64,000 bases of DNA, taken from positions 89,532-153,531 of the forward strand of contig NZ_QJKC01000013.1 of assembly GCF_003202035.1 (NCBI RefSeq). Reading direction: 5' to 3'. Source of the DNA: Aquitalea magnusonii (GTDB lineage Bacteria; Pseudomonadota; Gammaproteobacteria; Burkholderiales; Chromobacteriaceae). The first letter of the stretch is position 1; every line of letters begins with the position of its first letter. This document shows positions 25,555-35,531 of this stretch, piece after piece. Both the position numbers and the translations under genes were made by a program. The notes under the pieces are model-generated. The model ran no database searches. It was not told where the DNA came from and worked only from the letters and a program-made list of their open reading frames with translations.

Positions 25555-26601
25555 ATGGAGTTCTTGCAAGGCATTCTCGGTAATGAAGCGGGGCTCACGG
25601 TGTGGACCCTGCTCAAGATCATCGCCATCGTGGCACCGATGATGATTGCCGTCGCGTATCTGACCTACTTTGAACGCAAGGTAATCGGCTACATGCAGAT
25701 CCGTATCGGCCCCAACCGGGTCGGTCCGCTGGGCCTGCTGCAGCCGCTGGCTGACGGCCTCAAGCTGTTGATGAAGGAAATCATTCTGCCGACGCAGTCC
25801 AGCAAGGGCCTGTTCCTGCTGGCGCCGGTGCTGGCCATTGGCCCGGCACTGGCTGCCTGGGCGGTGGTGCCCTTCAGCGACACGCTGGTGCTGGCCAATA
25901 TCAACGCTTCGCTGCTGTACATCCTGGCGCTGTCGTCCATCGGTGTATACGGCATCATCGTGGCCGGCTGGGCCGGTAACTCCAAGTACTCCTTCCTGGG
26001 CGCCATGCGTTCCGCTGCCCAGATCGTGTCCTACGAACTGGCCATGGGCTTTGCACTGGTCGGGGTACTGATGGTGTCCAGCAGCCTGAACCTGGTTGAC
26101 ATCGTCAAGCAGCAGGCTCACGGCATGGCCGGTGGTTCGCTGTTCTCCTGGAACTGGCTGCCGCTGTTCCCGCTGTTCATCGTCTACCTGATCTCCGGCG
26201 TGGCGGAAACCAACCGTGCCCCGTTTGACGTGGCCGAAGGTGAATCGGAAATCGTCGCCGGTTTCCATGTGGAATACTCCGGCATGGCATTTGCGGTGTT
26301 CTTCCTGGCCGAATACGCCAACATGATCCTGGTATCGGCACTGACTTCCATCCTGTTCCTGGGTGGCTGGCTGTCGCCCTTCCCGGCAAGCTGGGGCCTG
26401 CTGGGTGCCGGTGGCTTCTTCTGGCTGGCGGTCAAGATGGCGTTTGTGCTGTTCTGCTTCCTGTGGTTCCGTGCGACTTTCCCGCGCTATCGCTATGACC
26501 AGATCATGCGTTTGGGCTGGAAGGTGTTCATCCCGGTCACCCTGGTGTGGATCCTGGTGCTGGGGATCTGGATGATGACCCCGCTGTCGCTGTGGAACTG
26601 A
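25555..26601 (+). CDS. nuoH: NADH-quinone oxidoreductase subunit H
   Basis: The 348-residue multi-span subunit forms much of the quinone channel. [21 protein letters not shown] near the N-terminus, the acidic loop [26 protein letters not shown] and the C-terminal [22 protein letters not shown] are diagnostic. It lies 3 bases after nuoG with the CACAGGGG ribosome binding region inside the nuoG end. Confidence 0.97.
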   Translation: MEFLQGILGNEAGLTVWTLLKIIAIVAPMMIAVAYLTYFERKVIGYMQIRIGPNRVGPLGLLQPLADGLKLLMKEIILPTQSSKGLFLLAPVLAIGPALAAWAVVPFSDTLVLANINASLLYILALSSIGVYGIIVAGWAGNSKYSFLGAMRSAAQIVSYELAMGFALVGVLMVSSSLNLVDIVKQQAHGMAGGSLFSWNWLPLFPLFIVYLISGVAETNRAPFDVAEGESEIVAGFHVEYSGMAFAVFFLAEYANMILVSALTSILFLGGWLSPFPASWGLLGAGGFFWLAVKMAFVLFCFLWFRATFPRYRYDQIMRLGWKVFIPVTLVWILVLGIWMMTPLSLWN

Positions 26602-26618
26602 GGGGATAGGTAAAGAAC

Positions 26619-27107
26619 ATGGATACGATTCGCAACTTTTTCAAAACCTTCCTGCTGGTGGAACTGGTCAAGGGTCTGATGCTGACCGGGCGTTATTTCT
26701 TTGCCCGCAAGATCACCGTCCAGTTTCCGGAAGAAAAGACGCCGATCTCCCCGCGCTTCCGCGGCCTGCATGCGCAGCGTCGCTACGCCAACGGTGAAGA
26801 GCGTTGCATTGCCTGTAAGTTGTGTGAGGCGGTGTGCCCGGCAATGGCGATCTCGATCGAGTCGGAACAGCGTGAAGACGGCACCCGCCGTACTTCCCGC
26901 TACGACATCGACCTGACCAAGTGCATCTTCTGCGGTTTCTGCGAAGAAGCCTGCCCGGTCGACGCCATCGTGGAAACGCACATCTTTGAATACCACGGTG
27001 AAAAACGTGGCGACCTCTACTACACCAAGCCGATGCTGTTGGCGGTGGGTGACAAGTACGAGGCCGAAATCGCTGCCAACAAGGCAGCCGATGCCAAGTA
27101 CCGTTAA
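26619..27107 (+). CDS. nuoI: NADH-quinone oxidoreductase subunit I
   Basis: The 162-residue ferredoxin-like subunit carries two 4Fe-4S clusters (N6a, N6b). The two motifs are [12 protein letters not shown] and [12 protein letters not shown]. The N-terminal amphipathic segment anchors it to the membrane. The start follows GGGATAGGTAAAG. Confidence 0.97.
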   Translation: MDTIRNFFKTFLLVELVKGLMLTGRYFFARKITVQFPEEKTPISPRFRGLHAQRRYANGEERCIACKLCEAVCPAMAISIESEQREDGTRRTSRYDIDLTKCIFCGFCEEACPVDAIVETHIFEYHGEKRGDLYYTKPMLLAVGDKYEAEIAANKAADAKYR

Positions 27108-27116
27108 GGGGGCCTC

Positions 27117-27761
27117 ATGAGCATGACTACGGTTATTTTCTACATCCTGTCCGCCATTCTGCTGTTTGCCGCGGTCCGGGTGGTCACTGCCAAGAACCCG
27201 GTACACGCCGTGCTGTATCTGGTGCTGGCCTTCTTCACCAGCTCCGGACACTGGCTGCTGCTGCAGTCCGAGTTCCTGGCCATTACCCTGGTACTGGTTT
27301 ATGTGGGCGCGGTGATGGTGCTGTTCCTGTTTGTGGTGATGATGCTGGACATCAACGTGGAGAAACTGCGCGAAGGTTTCTGGCGCAATCTCCCGGTGGC
27401 TGCCACCGTCGGCCTGATCATGGCCTTCGAAATGGTGCTGATCCTGACCAATCCGCACACCGGCCTGGCCGACTACAAGGCCGGTGCGGCGCTGGCGGCT
27501 GATGCCAGCAATGTCAAGGTACTGGGTCGCCAGCTGTATACCACCTATCTGCTGCCGTTCGAACTGGCTGCGGTGGTGCTGCTGGTGGCCATGGTGGCTG
27601 CCATCGGCCTGACCCAGCGTAGCCGCAAGGACACCAAGGTGGTGGATGCTGCAGATCAGGTCAAGGTTCGCAGTCAGGACCGCGTGCGCATCGTGAAGAT
27701 GCAAGCCGAAAAAAATGTGGAAGCGGCCGATACTGCCGAGTCCGGTGAGCAACAGGCCTGA
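27117..27761 (+). CDS. nuoJ: NADH-quinone oxidoreductase subunit J
   Basis: The 214-residue membrane subunit has five predicted spans including the conserved [19 protein letters not shown] helix, whose pi-bulge is important for proton coupling. The C-terminal 45 residues are highly charged and non-membrane, a tail commonly longer in betaproteobacteria. Confidence 0.95.
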   Translation: MSMTTVIFYILSAILLFAAVRVVTAKNPVHAVLYLVLAFFTSSGHWLLLQSEFLAITLVLVYVGAVMVLFLFVVMMLDINVEKLREGFWRNLPVAATVGLIMAFEMVLILTNPHTGLADYKAGAALAADASNVKVLGRQLYTTYLLPFELAAVVLLVAMVAAIGLTQRSRKDTKVVDAADQVKVRSQDRVRIVKMQAEKNVEAADTAESGEQQA

Positions 27762-27787
27762 CGGCCGAACAACATAAGGGAGGAAAT

Positions 27788-28093
27788 GTGCTGACACTAA
27801 CTCACTTCCTGGTGCTGGCCGCAATCCTGTTTGCCATCAGCGTGCTGGGGATTTTCCTGAACCGGAAGAACCTGATCGTGCTGTTGATGGCCATCGAACT
27901 GATGCTGCTGGCAGTGAATTTCAACTTCATTGCCTTCTCGCATTACCTGTCCGATACAGCAGGCCAGATTTTCGTATTCTTCATCCTGACGGTAGCAGCG
28001 GCAGAGTCGGCCATTGGTCTGGCCATTCTGGTGGTGCTGTTCCGCAATATGCGGACCATCAACGTTGAAGACCTGGGCAGCCTCAAGGGCTAA
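27788..28093 (+). CDS. nuoK: NADH-quinone oxidoreductase subunit K
   Basis: The 101-residue three-span subunit begins at GTG 27788 behind a good AAGGGAGGAA ribosome binding site. The conserved membrane glutamates in [11 protein letters not shown] and [12 protein letters not shown], part of the proton path, are present. Confidence 0.96.
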   Translation: MLTLTHFLVLAAILFAISVLGIFLNRKNLIVLLMAIELMLLAVNFNFIAFSHYLSDTAGQIFVFFILTVAAAESAIGLAILVVLFRNMRTINVEDLGSLKG

Positions 28094-28128
28094 GGCAAAC
28101 CGGTTACCAAACTACAAAGCACACAAGC

Positions 28129-30159
28129 ATGGATATGAAAAGCTTATACCTGCTGATTGCGCTCTCACCTCTGGTGGGATCCATCATCGCAGGCTTGTTT
28201 GGATGGGCAATCGGCCGCCGCGCTTCCCACGTCGTGACGATTCTCGGCGTGGCAGTCTCGGCAGCCCTGTCCTTCAAGGTACTTTATGCCTTCCTTAGCG
28301 GGCAGGCAGAAGTCTTCAACGCGCCGGTCTACACCTGGCTGACCGTCGGTGGCTACGAGTTCTCCGTCGGCTTCCTGGTGGACTCGCTCACCGCCATGAT
28401 GCTGGTGGTGGTGACCTTTGTGTCGCTGATGGTGCATATCTACACCATCGGCTATATGCAGGAAGATCCGGGCTATCAGCGCTTCTTCAGCTATATCTCG
28501 CTGTTTACCTTCTCGATGCTGATGCTGGTGATGAGCAACAACTTCATCCAGCTGTTCTTCGGTTGGGAAGCAGTGGGTCTGGTGTCCTATCTGCTGATCG
28601 GCTTCTGGTTCAAGCGTCCGACTGCGATCTACGCCAACCTCAAGGCCTTCCTGGTCAACCGTGTGGGTGACTTCGGTTTCCTGCTGGGTATCGGCCTGGT
28701 ACTGGCTTACTTTGGCGGTTCGCTGAACTACAGCGATGTATTCGCTGCAGCGCCGGCACTGGCCAGCAAGACCATCCAGATCATCCCGGGCTGTGAGTGG
28801 TCGCTGCTGACCGTGACCTGCATCCTGCTGTTCATCGGTGCGATGGGTAAGTCGGCACAGTTCCCGCTGCACGTGTGGCTGCCGGACTCGATGGAAGGCC
28901 CGACCCCGATCTCCGCGCTGATTCACGCGGCGACCATGGTGACTGCCGGTATCTTCATGGTATCGCGCATGAGCCCGCTGTTTGAAATGTCGGATACCGC
29001 GCTGAACGTGGTGCTGGTGGCTGGTTCCATCACCGCCTTGTTCATGGGCTTCCTTGGCATCGTGCAGAACGACATCAAGCGTGTGGTGGCTTATTCCACC
29101 CTGTCGCAGCTGGGTTACATGACGGTTGCCCTGGGTGCCTCGGCCTACCCGGTTGCCATGTTCCATGTGATGACCCACGCCTTCTTCAAGGCCCTGCTGT
29201 TCCTGGGCGCCGGTTCCGTCATCATGGGCATGCACCATGACCAGGACATGCGCAATATGGGCGGCCTGCGCAAGTACATGCCGATTACCTGGATCACTTC
29301 GCTGCTGGGTTCGCTGGCGCTGATCGGTACGCCGTTCTTCTCCGGTTTCTACTCCAAGGACTCCATCATCGAAGCGGTACAGCTGTCGCATCTGCCGGCA
29401 GCCGGTTTTGCCTACTTCGCGGTGATCGCCGGTGTATTCGTGACCGCCTTCTACTCCTTCCGCATGTACTTCCTGGTCTTCCATGGCAAGGAACGCTGGA
29501 TGGAGAAGAAAGACGACCATCACCACGGTCATGACGATCACGACCACCACCATGGTCTGGGTCCGCACGACAAGCCGCACGAATCGCCGTGGGTGGTGAC
29601 CCTGCCGCTGGTGCTGCTGGCCATTCCGTCGGTGCTGGTGGGTTTCTTTGCCATCGAACCGCTGGTTTATGGTTCCTTCTTCAAGGGTGTCATTACGATT
29701 CATGGCGAGGCTCATCCGGCTCTGGAAGAACTGGCACGTGAATTCCATGGTCCGGTTGCCATGGGTGTGCATGCCTTTACCTCGCTGCCTTTCCTGCTGG
29801 CGCTGGCCGGTGTGGTGACAGCCTGGTTCTTCTATATGAAGGCGCCGCAGATCCCGGCAGCCATCAAGCAGAAGTTCAGCTTCGTTAACCAGATTCTGGA
29901 AAACAAGTACTACCTGGACGAGCTGTACTACGCCGTGTTTGCCAAGGGCTCGCGCGCTCTGGGTACCTTCTTCTGGAAGGTGGGCGACATGCTGCTGATC
30001 GATGGCCTGGTAGTGAATGGTGCAGCCAAGCTGGTGGGAACCTTCTCCAAGCTGGTACGCAAGCTGCAGACCGGTTTCATCTACAGCTACGCCATGACCA
30101 TGATTATCGGCGTGCTGGCTCTGATGACGCTGTGGTTCTCGCAGATCATCCTGCGCTAA
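28129..30159 (+). CDS. nuoL: NADH-quinone oxidoreductase subunit L
   Basis: The 676-residue antiporter-like subunit forms the distal proton channel and the long lateral helix. Conserved blocks include WEAVGLVSYLLIGFW, KSAQFPLHVWLPDSMEGPTPISALIHAATMV and TLSQLGYM. A His/Asp-rich hydrophilic loop (about residues 462-485, ten His) sits before the last membrane segments. The closest in-window relatives are nuoM and nuoN and the DabB-like fragment at the left edge. Confidence 0.97.
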   Translation: MDMKSLYLLIALSPLVGSIIAGLFGWAIGRRASHVVTILGVAVSAALSFKVLYAFLSGQAEVFNAPVYTWLTVGGYEFSVGFLVDSLTAMMLVVVTFVSLMVHIYTIGYMQEDPGYQRFFSYISLFTFSMLMLVMSNNFIQLFFGWEAVGLVSYLLIGFWFKRPTAIYANLKAFLVNRVGDFGFLLGIGLVLAYFGGSLNYSDVFAAAPALASKTIQIIPGCEWSLLTVTCILLFIGAMGKSAQFPLHVWLPDSMEGPTPISALIHAATMVTAGIFMVSRMSPLFEMSDTALNVVLVAGSITALFMGFLGIVQNDIKRVVAYSTLSQLGYMTVALGASAYPVAMFHVMTHAFFKALLFLGAGSVIMGMHHDQDMRNMGGLRKYMPITWITSLLGSLALIGTPFFSGFYSKDSIIEAVQLSHLPAAGFAYFAVIAGVFVTAFYSFRMYFLVFHGKERWMEKKDDHHHGHDDHDHHHGLGPHDKPHESPWVVTLPLVLLAIPSVLVGFFAIEPLVYGSFFKGVITIHGEAHPALEELAREFHGPVAMGVHAFTSLPFLLALAGVVTAWFFYMKAPQIPAAIKQKFSFVNQILENKYYLDELYYAVFAKGSRALGTFFWKVGDMLLIDGLVVNGAAKLVGTFSKLVRKLQTGFIYSYAMTMIIGVLALMTLWFSQIILR

Positions 30160-30202
30160 GGCCCAGACCTCTGGAATTGGAATAACTACTTAGGTTTTGA
30201 CT

Positions 30203-31699
30203 ATGTTCACAAATCAGTTAAGTCTGGTGATCTGGGCCCCGATCGTGGCCGGGTTGCTGGTGCTGGCTACGGGAGGAGACCAACGGGCCAACCTGGCCCG
30301 CTGGCTGGCCGTAGCCGGTGCCTTGATCGGTTTCCTGCTGTCGCTGCCGCTGTTTACCGGCTTCGACAACCTGAACGGCGGCATGCAGTTCGAGGAAGTG
30401 AAGCCGTGGATCGCCTCCTTTGGCATCCAGTACCACCTGGGCGTGGACGGCATATCCATGCTGTTCGTGATCCTCAACAGCTTTACCACCCTGATGGTGG
30501 TACTGGCTGGCTGGCAGGTGATCCAGAAGCGTCCGGCGCAGTACATGGCCGCCTTCCTGATCATGTCCGGCCTGATCAACGGTGCTTTTGCCGCACTGGA
30601 TGCCATCCTGTTCTATGTATTCTTTGAAGGCATGCTGATCCCGATGTACCTGATCATCGGTGTCTGGGGTGGTCCGCGCCGGGTGTATGCGTCCTTCAAG
30701 TTCTTCCTGTACACCCTGCTCGGCTCGCTGCTGATGCTGGTTGCCTTGATCTACCTGTACTTCCAGGCTGGCAAGACTTTCGACATCCAAGCCTTCCAGG
30801 CGATTGCCAAGATTCCGCTGAACGTGCAGATCCTGCTGTTCATCGCCTTCTTCCTGTCGTTTGCCGTGAAGGTGCCGATGTGGCCGGTGCATACCTGGTT
30901 GCCGGATGCCCACGTGGAAGCGCCGACCGGTGGTTCCATGGTGCTGGCGGCCATCACCCTGAAGATCGGTGCTTACGGTTTCCTGCGATTTGCCCTGCCT
31001 ATCCTGCCGGATGCCGCACGTGAACTGTCGTGGATCATGGTGGCCCTGTCGCTGGTGGCCGTGGTGTACATCGGTCTGGTGGCACTGGTGCAGACCGACA
31101 TGAAGAAACTGGTGGCTTACTCCTCCATTTCCCACATGGGCTTCGTCACCCTGGGTCTGTTCATGTTCACCGGTTCGCACCTGAACCAGTGGGCCGTGGA
31201 AGGCGCCCTGGTACAGATGGTGTCGCACGGCTTTGTTTCCGCCGGCATGTTCTTCTGCATCGGTGTGATGTATGACCGCGTGCACAGCCGCAACATCGCC
31301 GATTACGGTGGCGTGGCCAACAAGATGCCGATCTTTGCTGCTTTCATGATGTTGTTTGCCATGGCCAACTCCGGTCTGCCGGCCACTTCCGGTTTTGCCG
31401 GTGAGTTCATGGTGATCATGGGCGCGGTGCAGGTGAATTTCTGGTATGCCGCCCTGGCTGCCACCACCCTGATCTTTGGCGCGGCCTACACCCTGTGGAT
31501 GTACAAGCGGGTGATCTTCGGCGAGGTGAGCAATCACCATGTGGAAGAAATGGCTGATGTGAACAAACGCGAATTCCTGGTGCTGGCCGTGCTGGCCATT
31601 GCAGTGCTGGGCATGGGTCTGTACCCGCAAGGCTTCGTCGAAAAGATGCACCTGTCGGTGAATGACCTGATTGCGCATGTTGCGCAGACCAAGCTCTAA
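30203..31699 (+). CDS. nuoM: NADH-quinone oxidoreductase subunit M
   Basis: The 498-residue antiporter-like subunit has about 14 spans. FFEGMLIPMYLIIGVWGG, FAVKVPMWPVHTWLPDAHVEAPTGGSMVLAAI and YSSISHMGFV carry the conserved Glu, Lys and His residues of the channel. ATG 30203 is preferred over the in-frame TTG 30197, two codons earlier. Confidence 0.97.
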   Translation: MFTNQLSLVIWAPIVAGLLVLATGGDQRANLARWLAVAGALIGFLLSLPLFTGFDNLNGGMQFEEVKPWIASFGIQYHLGVDGISMLFVILNSFTTLMVVLAGWQVIQKRPAQYMAAFLIMSGLINGAFAALDAILFYVFFEGMLIPMYLIIGVWGGPRRVYASFKFFLYTLLGSLLMLVALIYLYFQAGKTFDIQAFQAIAKIPLNVQILLFIAFFLSFAVKVPMWPVHTWLPDAHVEAPTGGSMVLAAITLKIGAYGFLRFALPILPDAARELSWIMVALSLVAVVYIGLVALVQTDMKKLVAYSSISHMGFVTLGLFMFTGSHLNQWAVEGALVQMVSHGFVSAGMFFCIGVMYDRVHSRNIADYGGVANKMPIFAAFMMLFAMANSGLPATSGFAGEFMVIMGAVQVNFWYAALAATTLIFGAAYTLWMYKRVIFGEVSNHHVEEMADVNKREFLVLAVLAIAVLGMGLYPQGFVEKMHLSVNDLIAHVAQTKL

Positions 31700-31717
31700 G
31701 GCCATAAGGAAAACATA

Positions 31718-33172
31718 ATGAATTGGGCTGATCTGAACCTGATGCCTGCCTTGCCCGAACTGTTCATGTCCGTGGCAATACTGGTCATCCTCATGCTCGA
31801 TGCTTTCATTTCGGATGCAAAGCGCGGCCTGCATTACGGTCTGGCCTTGCTGACGCTGGCTGGCTGTGCGGTATTGCAGGTACAAAGCTATTCGGCAGTA
31901 CCGGTACATACCTTCTCCGGCATGTTTGTCAGCGATGCGCTGTCCAGTCTGGTCAAACTGGCCATGTATGGCAGCACCGCCATGGTGCTGGTTTACAGCC
32001 GTCAGTACATTGCCGACCGCGGTCTGCTGCGTGGTGAGTTCTTCTCCCTGGCACTGTTTGCCCTGCTCGGGATGAACATCATGGTGTCGGCTTCGCATTT
32101 CCTGTCGCTGTACATGGGTCTGGAACTGCTGTCGCTGTCGCTGTACTCGCTGATCGCCTTGCAACGTGATGAAGTAAAGGCAACCGAAGCTGCCATGAAA
32201 TACTTCGTACTGGGCGCGCTGGCTTCCGGCCTGCTGCTGTACGGTATTTCCATGATCTACGGTGCCACCGGCACGCTGGACCTGGCCTTGGTGGCCAAGG
32301 CCATCAAGCTGCATACCGCCAATGACATGCTGCTGGTGTTCGGTCTGGTGTTCATCGTGGCTGGCCTGTGCTTCAAGCTTGGCACGGTTCCCTTCCACAT
32401 GTGGGTGCCGGACGTCTACCAGGGCTCGGCTACCGCCGTGACCCTGATGGTGGGCGCAGCGCCGAAACTGGCTGCTTTTGTCTTTGTCCTGCGCATCCTG
32501 GTGCAAGGCATGGAAGCCATGGTCGCCGACTGGCAAGCCATGCTGGCCTTGGTGGCCGTGCTGTCGATGGCCATCGGTAACATCACTGCCATCGCCCAGA
32601 CCAATATCAAGCGCATGCTGGCTTACTCCACCATCTCGCACATGGGCTTCCTGCTGCTCGGCCTGCTGGCTGGTACGCCGGATGGCTATGCCGCTGCACT
32701 GTTCTACTCGCTGATCTACGTGCTGATGTCCATGGTGAGCTTCGGCATCCTGCTGGGTCTGTCGCGTGCCGGTTTCGAATGCGAAACCCTGGACGATCTG
32801 AAGGGCCTGAACAGCCGCAACAGCTGGTATGCCCTGCTGATGCTGCTGACCATGTTCTCCATGGCCGGTGTGCCGCCGCTGGCAGGTTTCTATGCCAAGT
32901 TTGCCGTGATCAAGGCTATCGTGGACATTCACCTGTACTGGCTGGCCATCATTGCCGTGATGATGTCGCTGATCGGCGCCTTCTACTACCTGCGCGTCGT
33001 GAAGAACATCTACTTTGATGAAGCCCAGGACACTTCGGCCATCGTGATGCGTGCCGACATGAAACTGGTGCTGTCCATCAATGCCGTGGCATTGCTGGTG
33101 CTGGGCATGCTGCCGGAACGTGTGATCGAATTGTGCGTCCAGGCGATGAAGCAATCGCTCACCGTGATCTGA
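31718..33172 (+). CDS. nuoN: NADH-quinone oxidoreductase subunit N
   Basis: The 484-residue antiporter-like subunit completes complex I. GLELLSLSLYSL, FKLGTVPFHMWVPDVYQGSATAVTLMVG and YSTISHMGFLLLG hold the conserved channel residues. It begins 18 bases after nuoM and is followed by the DUF2818 gene. Confidence 0.97.
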   Translation: MNWADLNLMPALPELFMSVAILVILMLDAFISDAKRGLHYGLALLTLAGCAVLQVQSYSAVPVHTFSGMFVSDALSSLVKLAMYGSTAMVLVYSRQYIADRGLLRGEFFSLALFALLGMNIMVSASHFLSLYMGLELLSLSLYSLIALQRDEVKATEAAMKYFVLGALASGLLLYGISMIYGATGTLDLALVAKAIKLHTANDMLLVFGLVFIVAGLCFKLGTVPFHMWVPDVYQGSATAVTLMVGAAPKLAAFVFVLRILVQGMEAMVADWQAMLALVAVLSMAIGNITAIAQTNIKRMLAYSTISHMGFLLLGLLAGTPDGYAAALFYSLIYVLMSMVSFGILLGLSRAGFECETLDDLKGLNSRNSWYALLMLLTMFSMAGVPPLAGFYAKFAVIKAIVDIHLYWLAIIAVMMSLIGAFYYLRVVKNIYFDEAQDTSAIVMRADMKLVLSINAVALLVLGMLPERVIELCVQAMKQSLTVI

Positions 33173-33188
33173 CAGGGAAGCGCCCAGC

Positions 33189-33485
33189 ATGCAAGCCAGT
33201 GTTGCTACTTTGTTGATTGTCGCCTTTGTGGCCGCCAATCTACCCTTCCTGACCCAGCGTCTGGGGGGTGTGATCCGCATGGCTAACAAGCACTTCGGCT
33301 GGCGCTTGCTGGAGCTGCTGGTGCTGTTTGTGCTGGTCGGTGTGTTTGCCCGCTTTCTGGAAGCGCGGCAGATGCCGGTCCAGCCGCAGCACTGGCAGTT
33401 TTACGTGACGACGGCAGCCCTGTTTCTGGTGTTTGCCTTCCCGGGCTTTGTCTATCAGACCTTCTGGAAGAAACGCAGCAGTTAA
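33189..33485 (+). CDS. DUF2818 family small membrane protein
   Basis: The 98-residue protein has three predicted membrane segments (about 5-20, 37-55 and 72-90), separated by short basic loops. It starts 16 bases after nuoN and ends at the operon terminator. In betaproteobacteria DUF2818 genes are regularly found directly after nuoN, suggesting a role in complex I assembly or stability, but no function has been shown that I know of. Confidence 0.85.
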   Translation: MQASVATLLIVAFVAANLPFLTQRLGGVIRMANKHFGWRLLELLVLFVLVGVFARFLEARQMPVQPQHWQFYVTTAALFLVFAFPGFVYQTFWKKRSS

Positions 33486-33505
33486 CGAGAATGCTATTGC
33501 AGAAC

Positions 33506-33529
33506 AACCCGGCCCAGGCCGGGTTTTTT
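33506..33529 (+). terminator. Terminator of the nuo operon
   Basis: AACCCGGC / GCCGGGTT with loop CCAG is followed by TTTT, 20 bases after the DUF2818 stop. Confidence 0.88.
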
Positions 33530-33640
33530 ATTGTGCGTAGGATGGCCTGCTGGGGCCGCTGATTTGTCGCCAGTGCCAGCGCACAGCTGTGGTGCGGACC
33601 ACCAGGGAAGACAGCCAGGGCATGGCTCGGTGACGGACAA

Positions 33641-33664
33641 GAAAAACCCGGCAGGAAGCCGGGC
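33641..33664 (-). terminator. Terminator after the acyltransferase pair
   Basis: On the minus strand AGCCCGGC-TTCCT-GCCGGGT is followed by TTTTC. It lies about 35 bases beyond the stop at 33698. Confidence 0.8.
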
Positions 33665-33697
33665 TGTTTCATCAAGCAAGGCTGTACTGGCAGCACA

Positions 33698-34564
33698 TCA
33701 ATAGATGCGCTCCTCGCCTTCCGGGCGGGTCTTGAAGCGCTTGTGCAGCCAGAAATACTGGCTGGGTACCTCGCGGATGCGCTCCTCCAGAAAGGCATTC
33801 ATGCGCCGGGTATCGGCCACGACATCCTCCGTCGGGTAATTCTCCCATGCCGGATAGAATTCCAGCTCGAAGCGATTACCCACGCGGCGAGCAATCAGCG
33901 GCACCACGCGCGCCTTGGCCAGCTTGCTGATGCGCGACAAGCCGGTAATCGTCGCGGCATCCTTGTCGAAGAATTTCACGAAGACCGAGTCGCGCGCTCC
34001 GAAGTCCTGATCGGGCAGGTAGAGAAAGGGCGTGTGCTCCTTGCGCATGGCCTTGATGATGGAGCGCAGGCCTTCGTTGCGCGGCACGATATAGCAATTG
34101 TCATAGCGCTGGCGGCCTGCATAGATCTGCGCGTCCAGGGTGTCGTTTTTCTGCTGTGAATACACACTGACCAGCGGCAACACCTGATTGAGCGCAAACA
34201 CGCACATTTCAAAGCCGACAAAGTGTGGATAGAACAGGATGACATCCTCGCCCTTGGCGCGCAGCTCTTCCACGATATGCAGATTCTTGATGGTCACCAG
34301 CTTGCGGATGCGCTCGGCCGAGCTCCACCAGGCCACGCCATATTCCAGTGCCAGGCGGATCATGAAGCCGAAATTGGCCTTGATCAGCTTTACCCGCTCG
34401 GCCTCCGTCATCTGCGGGAAGCATAGCCGCAGATTGGTCAGCCCGACCTTGCGGCGATCTGCAGCCAAGTGATAAGCGACTAGGCCAATGGCATCCGCCA
34501 GCAGACCAATGGCCCACATGGGCAGCAGGCGAATCAGCCATAACAGGGCAAAAGCAATCTTCAT
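33698..34564 (-). CDS. LpxL/HtrB family lipid A acyltransferase (second copy)
   Basis: The protein (288 residues from ATG 34564) transfers an acyl chain from acyl-ACP to the lipid A precursor at the inner membrane. The active-site motif is H114-x4-E119 (HFVGFE), a variant of the HX4D/E signature. LPDQDFGARDSVFVKFF and the N-terminal hydrophobic anchor (residues 2-30) also fit. An upstream in-frame start (34609) would overlap the neighbour extensively; ATG 34564 gives the 4-base ATGA overlap. Which secondary acyl position it modifies cannot be told by eye. Confidence 0.9.
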   Translation of the reverse strand: MKIAFALLWLIRLLPMWAIGLLADAIGLVAYHLAADRRKVGLTNLRLCFPQMTEAERVKLIKANFGFMIRLALEYGVAWWSSAERIRKLVTIKNLHIVEELRAKGEDVILFYPHFVGFEMCVFALNQVLPLVSVYSQQKNDTLDAQIYAGRQRYDNCYIVPRNEGLRSIIKAMRKEHTPFLYLPDQDFGARDSVFVKFFDKDAATITGLSRISKLAKARVVPLIARRVGNRFELEFYPAWENYPTEDVVADTRRMNAFLEERIREVPSQYFWLHKRFKTRPEGEERIY

Positions 34565-35454
34565 GGGTTTCCTTGCAGATGGTCCGGCGGCGTAACGCCG
34601 GCCGGACATTTGTAACGGTTATAGCTCCACAGATACTGGCTGGGGAAGCGGCGGATCAGGTTTTCCACCGTGTGGTTGAGCAAGGCACAGTCGGCCTCCT
34701 TGTCCCCGCTGAAAGGCTGCGGCATGGCTTCGATATGCACGACAAAGCCCTTGCCACCAGGCAGACGCTCGCCGACAAAGAACAACACCTCAACGCCGCT
34801 CACCTGCGCCAGACGCGGCACCAGGCTCATGGTGTAGGCTGGTTTGCCAAAAAAGGGCGCCCACACCCCCTCGCCATTGCCGGGAACCTGATCGGGCAGG
34901 ATGATGGTGGCTTCACCCGATTTCAGGGCTTTCATCAGAATCCGCACACCGGCCCCGGTGGCCGGCGCCGTCTTGCCTTTGCCACGTGCCCGGCCAGCCT
35001 GCATCACCGGCTCCAGCCAGCTCAGCTTGGGAGGACGGTACATGGCCGTCAACGGAAAGGGCAGGCGCGAGCTGATATAACGCCCGGCGATGTCATAGCT
35101 GCCCAGGTGCGGCGTGACAAAAACAATGCCGTGCCCAGCCTGCAAGGCGCGCTCAACATGCTCCCAGCCATGGCATGCCTTGACCAGCGCGGCGATGTCT
35201 GCCGGCTCGCGGCACCAGGCAATGGACAATTCCAATGCACCTTTGCCGGTTTCTCGTGCGGATTGTTTGACTAGTCCTTGTAAAACCTGATAATTTTCAC
35301 AGATTTTACTCGACGCCAGATTATCTCTCATCCTTTGCGCATAGCGGGGGGAGGCGAGATAAGTTAGCCGCCCCAGTATGGCGCCGAGACTTTGCAGCCA
35401 CGACAGCGGCAAACGCGCCAGCAAGGACAACATGAGTTGGACCAGCTTGGACAT
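34561..35454 (-). CDS. LpxL/HtrB family lipid A acyltransferase (first copy)
   Basis: The 297-residue paralogue has the canonical HX4D motif (H116-LGSY-D121) in FVTPHLGSYDIAGRY, and the later block IILPDQVPGNGEGVWAPFFG. It starts 77 bases from metK on the opposite strand. The pair probably performs two successive late acylations of lipid A, as LpxL and LpxM do, although both resemble LpxL. Confidence 0.9.
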   Translation of the reverse strand: MSKLVQLMLSLLARLPLSWLQSLGAILGRLTYLASPRYAQRMRDNLASSKICENYQVLQGLVKQSARETGKGALELSIAWCREPADIAALVKACHGWEHVERALQAGHGIVFVTPHLGSYDIAGRYISSRLPFPLTAMYRPPKLSWLEPVMQAGRARGKGKTAPATGAGVRILMKALKSGEATIILPDQVPGNGEGVWAPFFGKPAYTMSLVPRLAQVSGVEVLFFVGERLPGGKGFVVHIEAMPQPFSGDKEADCALLNHTVENLIRRFPSQYLWSYNRYKCPAGVTPPDHLQGNP

Positions 35455-35531
35455 GGTTTCGTCAGTGGTGATCGTAAAGCGGCCTATTTTATCATCACAC
35501 TGTTTTGCTTTATTCGGGAATCAACAAACAA

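Noticed and set aside
21895..26268. A 1457-codon open frame on the minus strand across nuoF, nuoG and nuoH.
   Set aside because: It is the mirror of strongly biased GC-rich codons in the nuo genes. Its product is low-complexity (His, Gln, Arg, Gly) with no domain, and the plus-strand genes are unmistakable.
30218..33289. A 1023-codon minus-strand frame across nuoM and nuoN.
   Set aside because: Same codon-bias shadow effect; His/Gln-rich composition and no family resemblance.
35455..35531. A possible SAM riboswitch in the metK leader.
   Set aside because: The divergent region is only 77 bases, and no SAM-I, SAM-II or SAM/SAH core pattern can be drawn.
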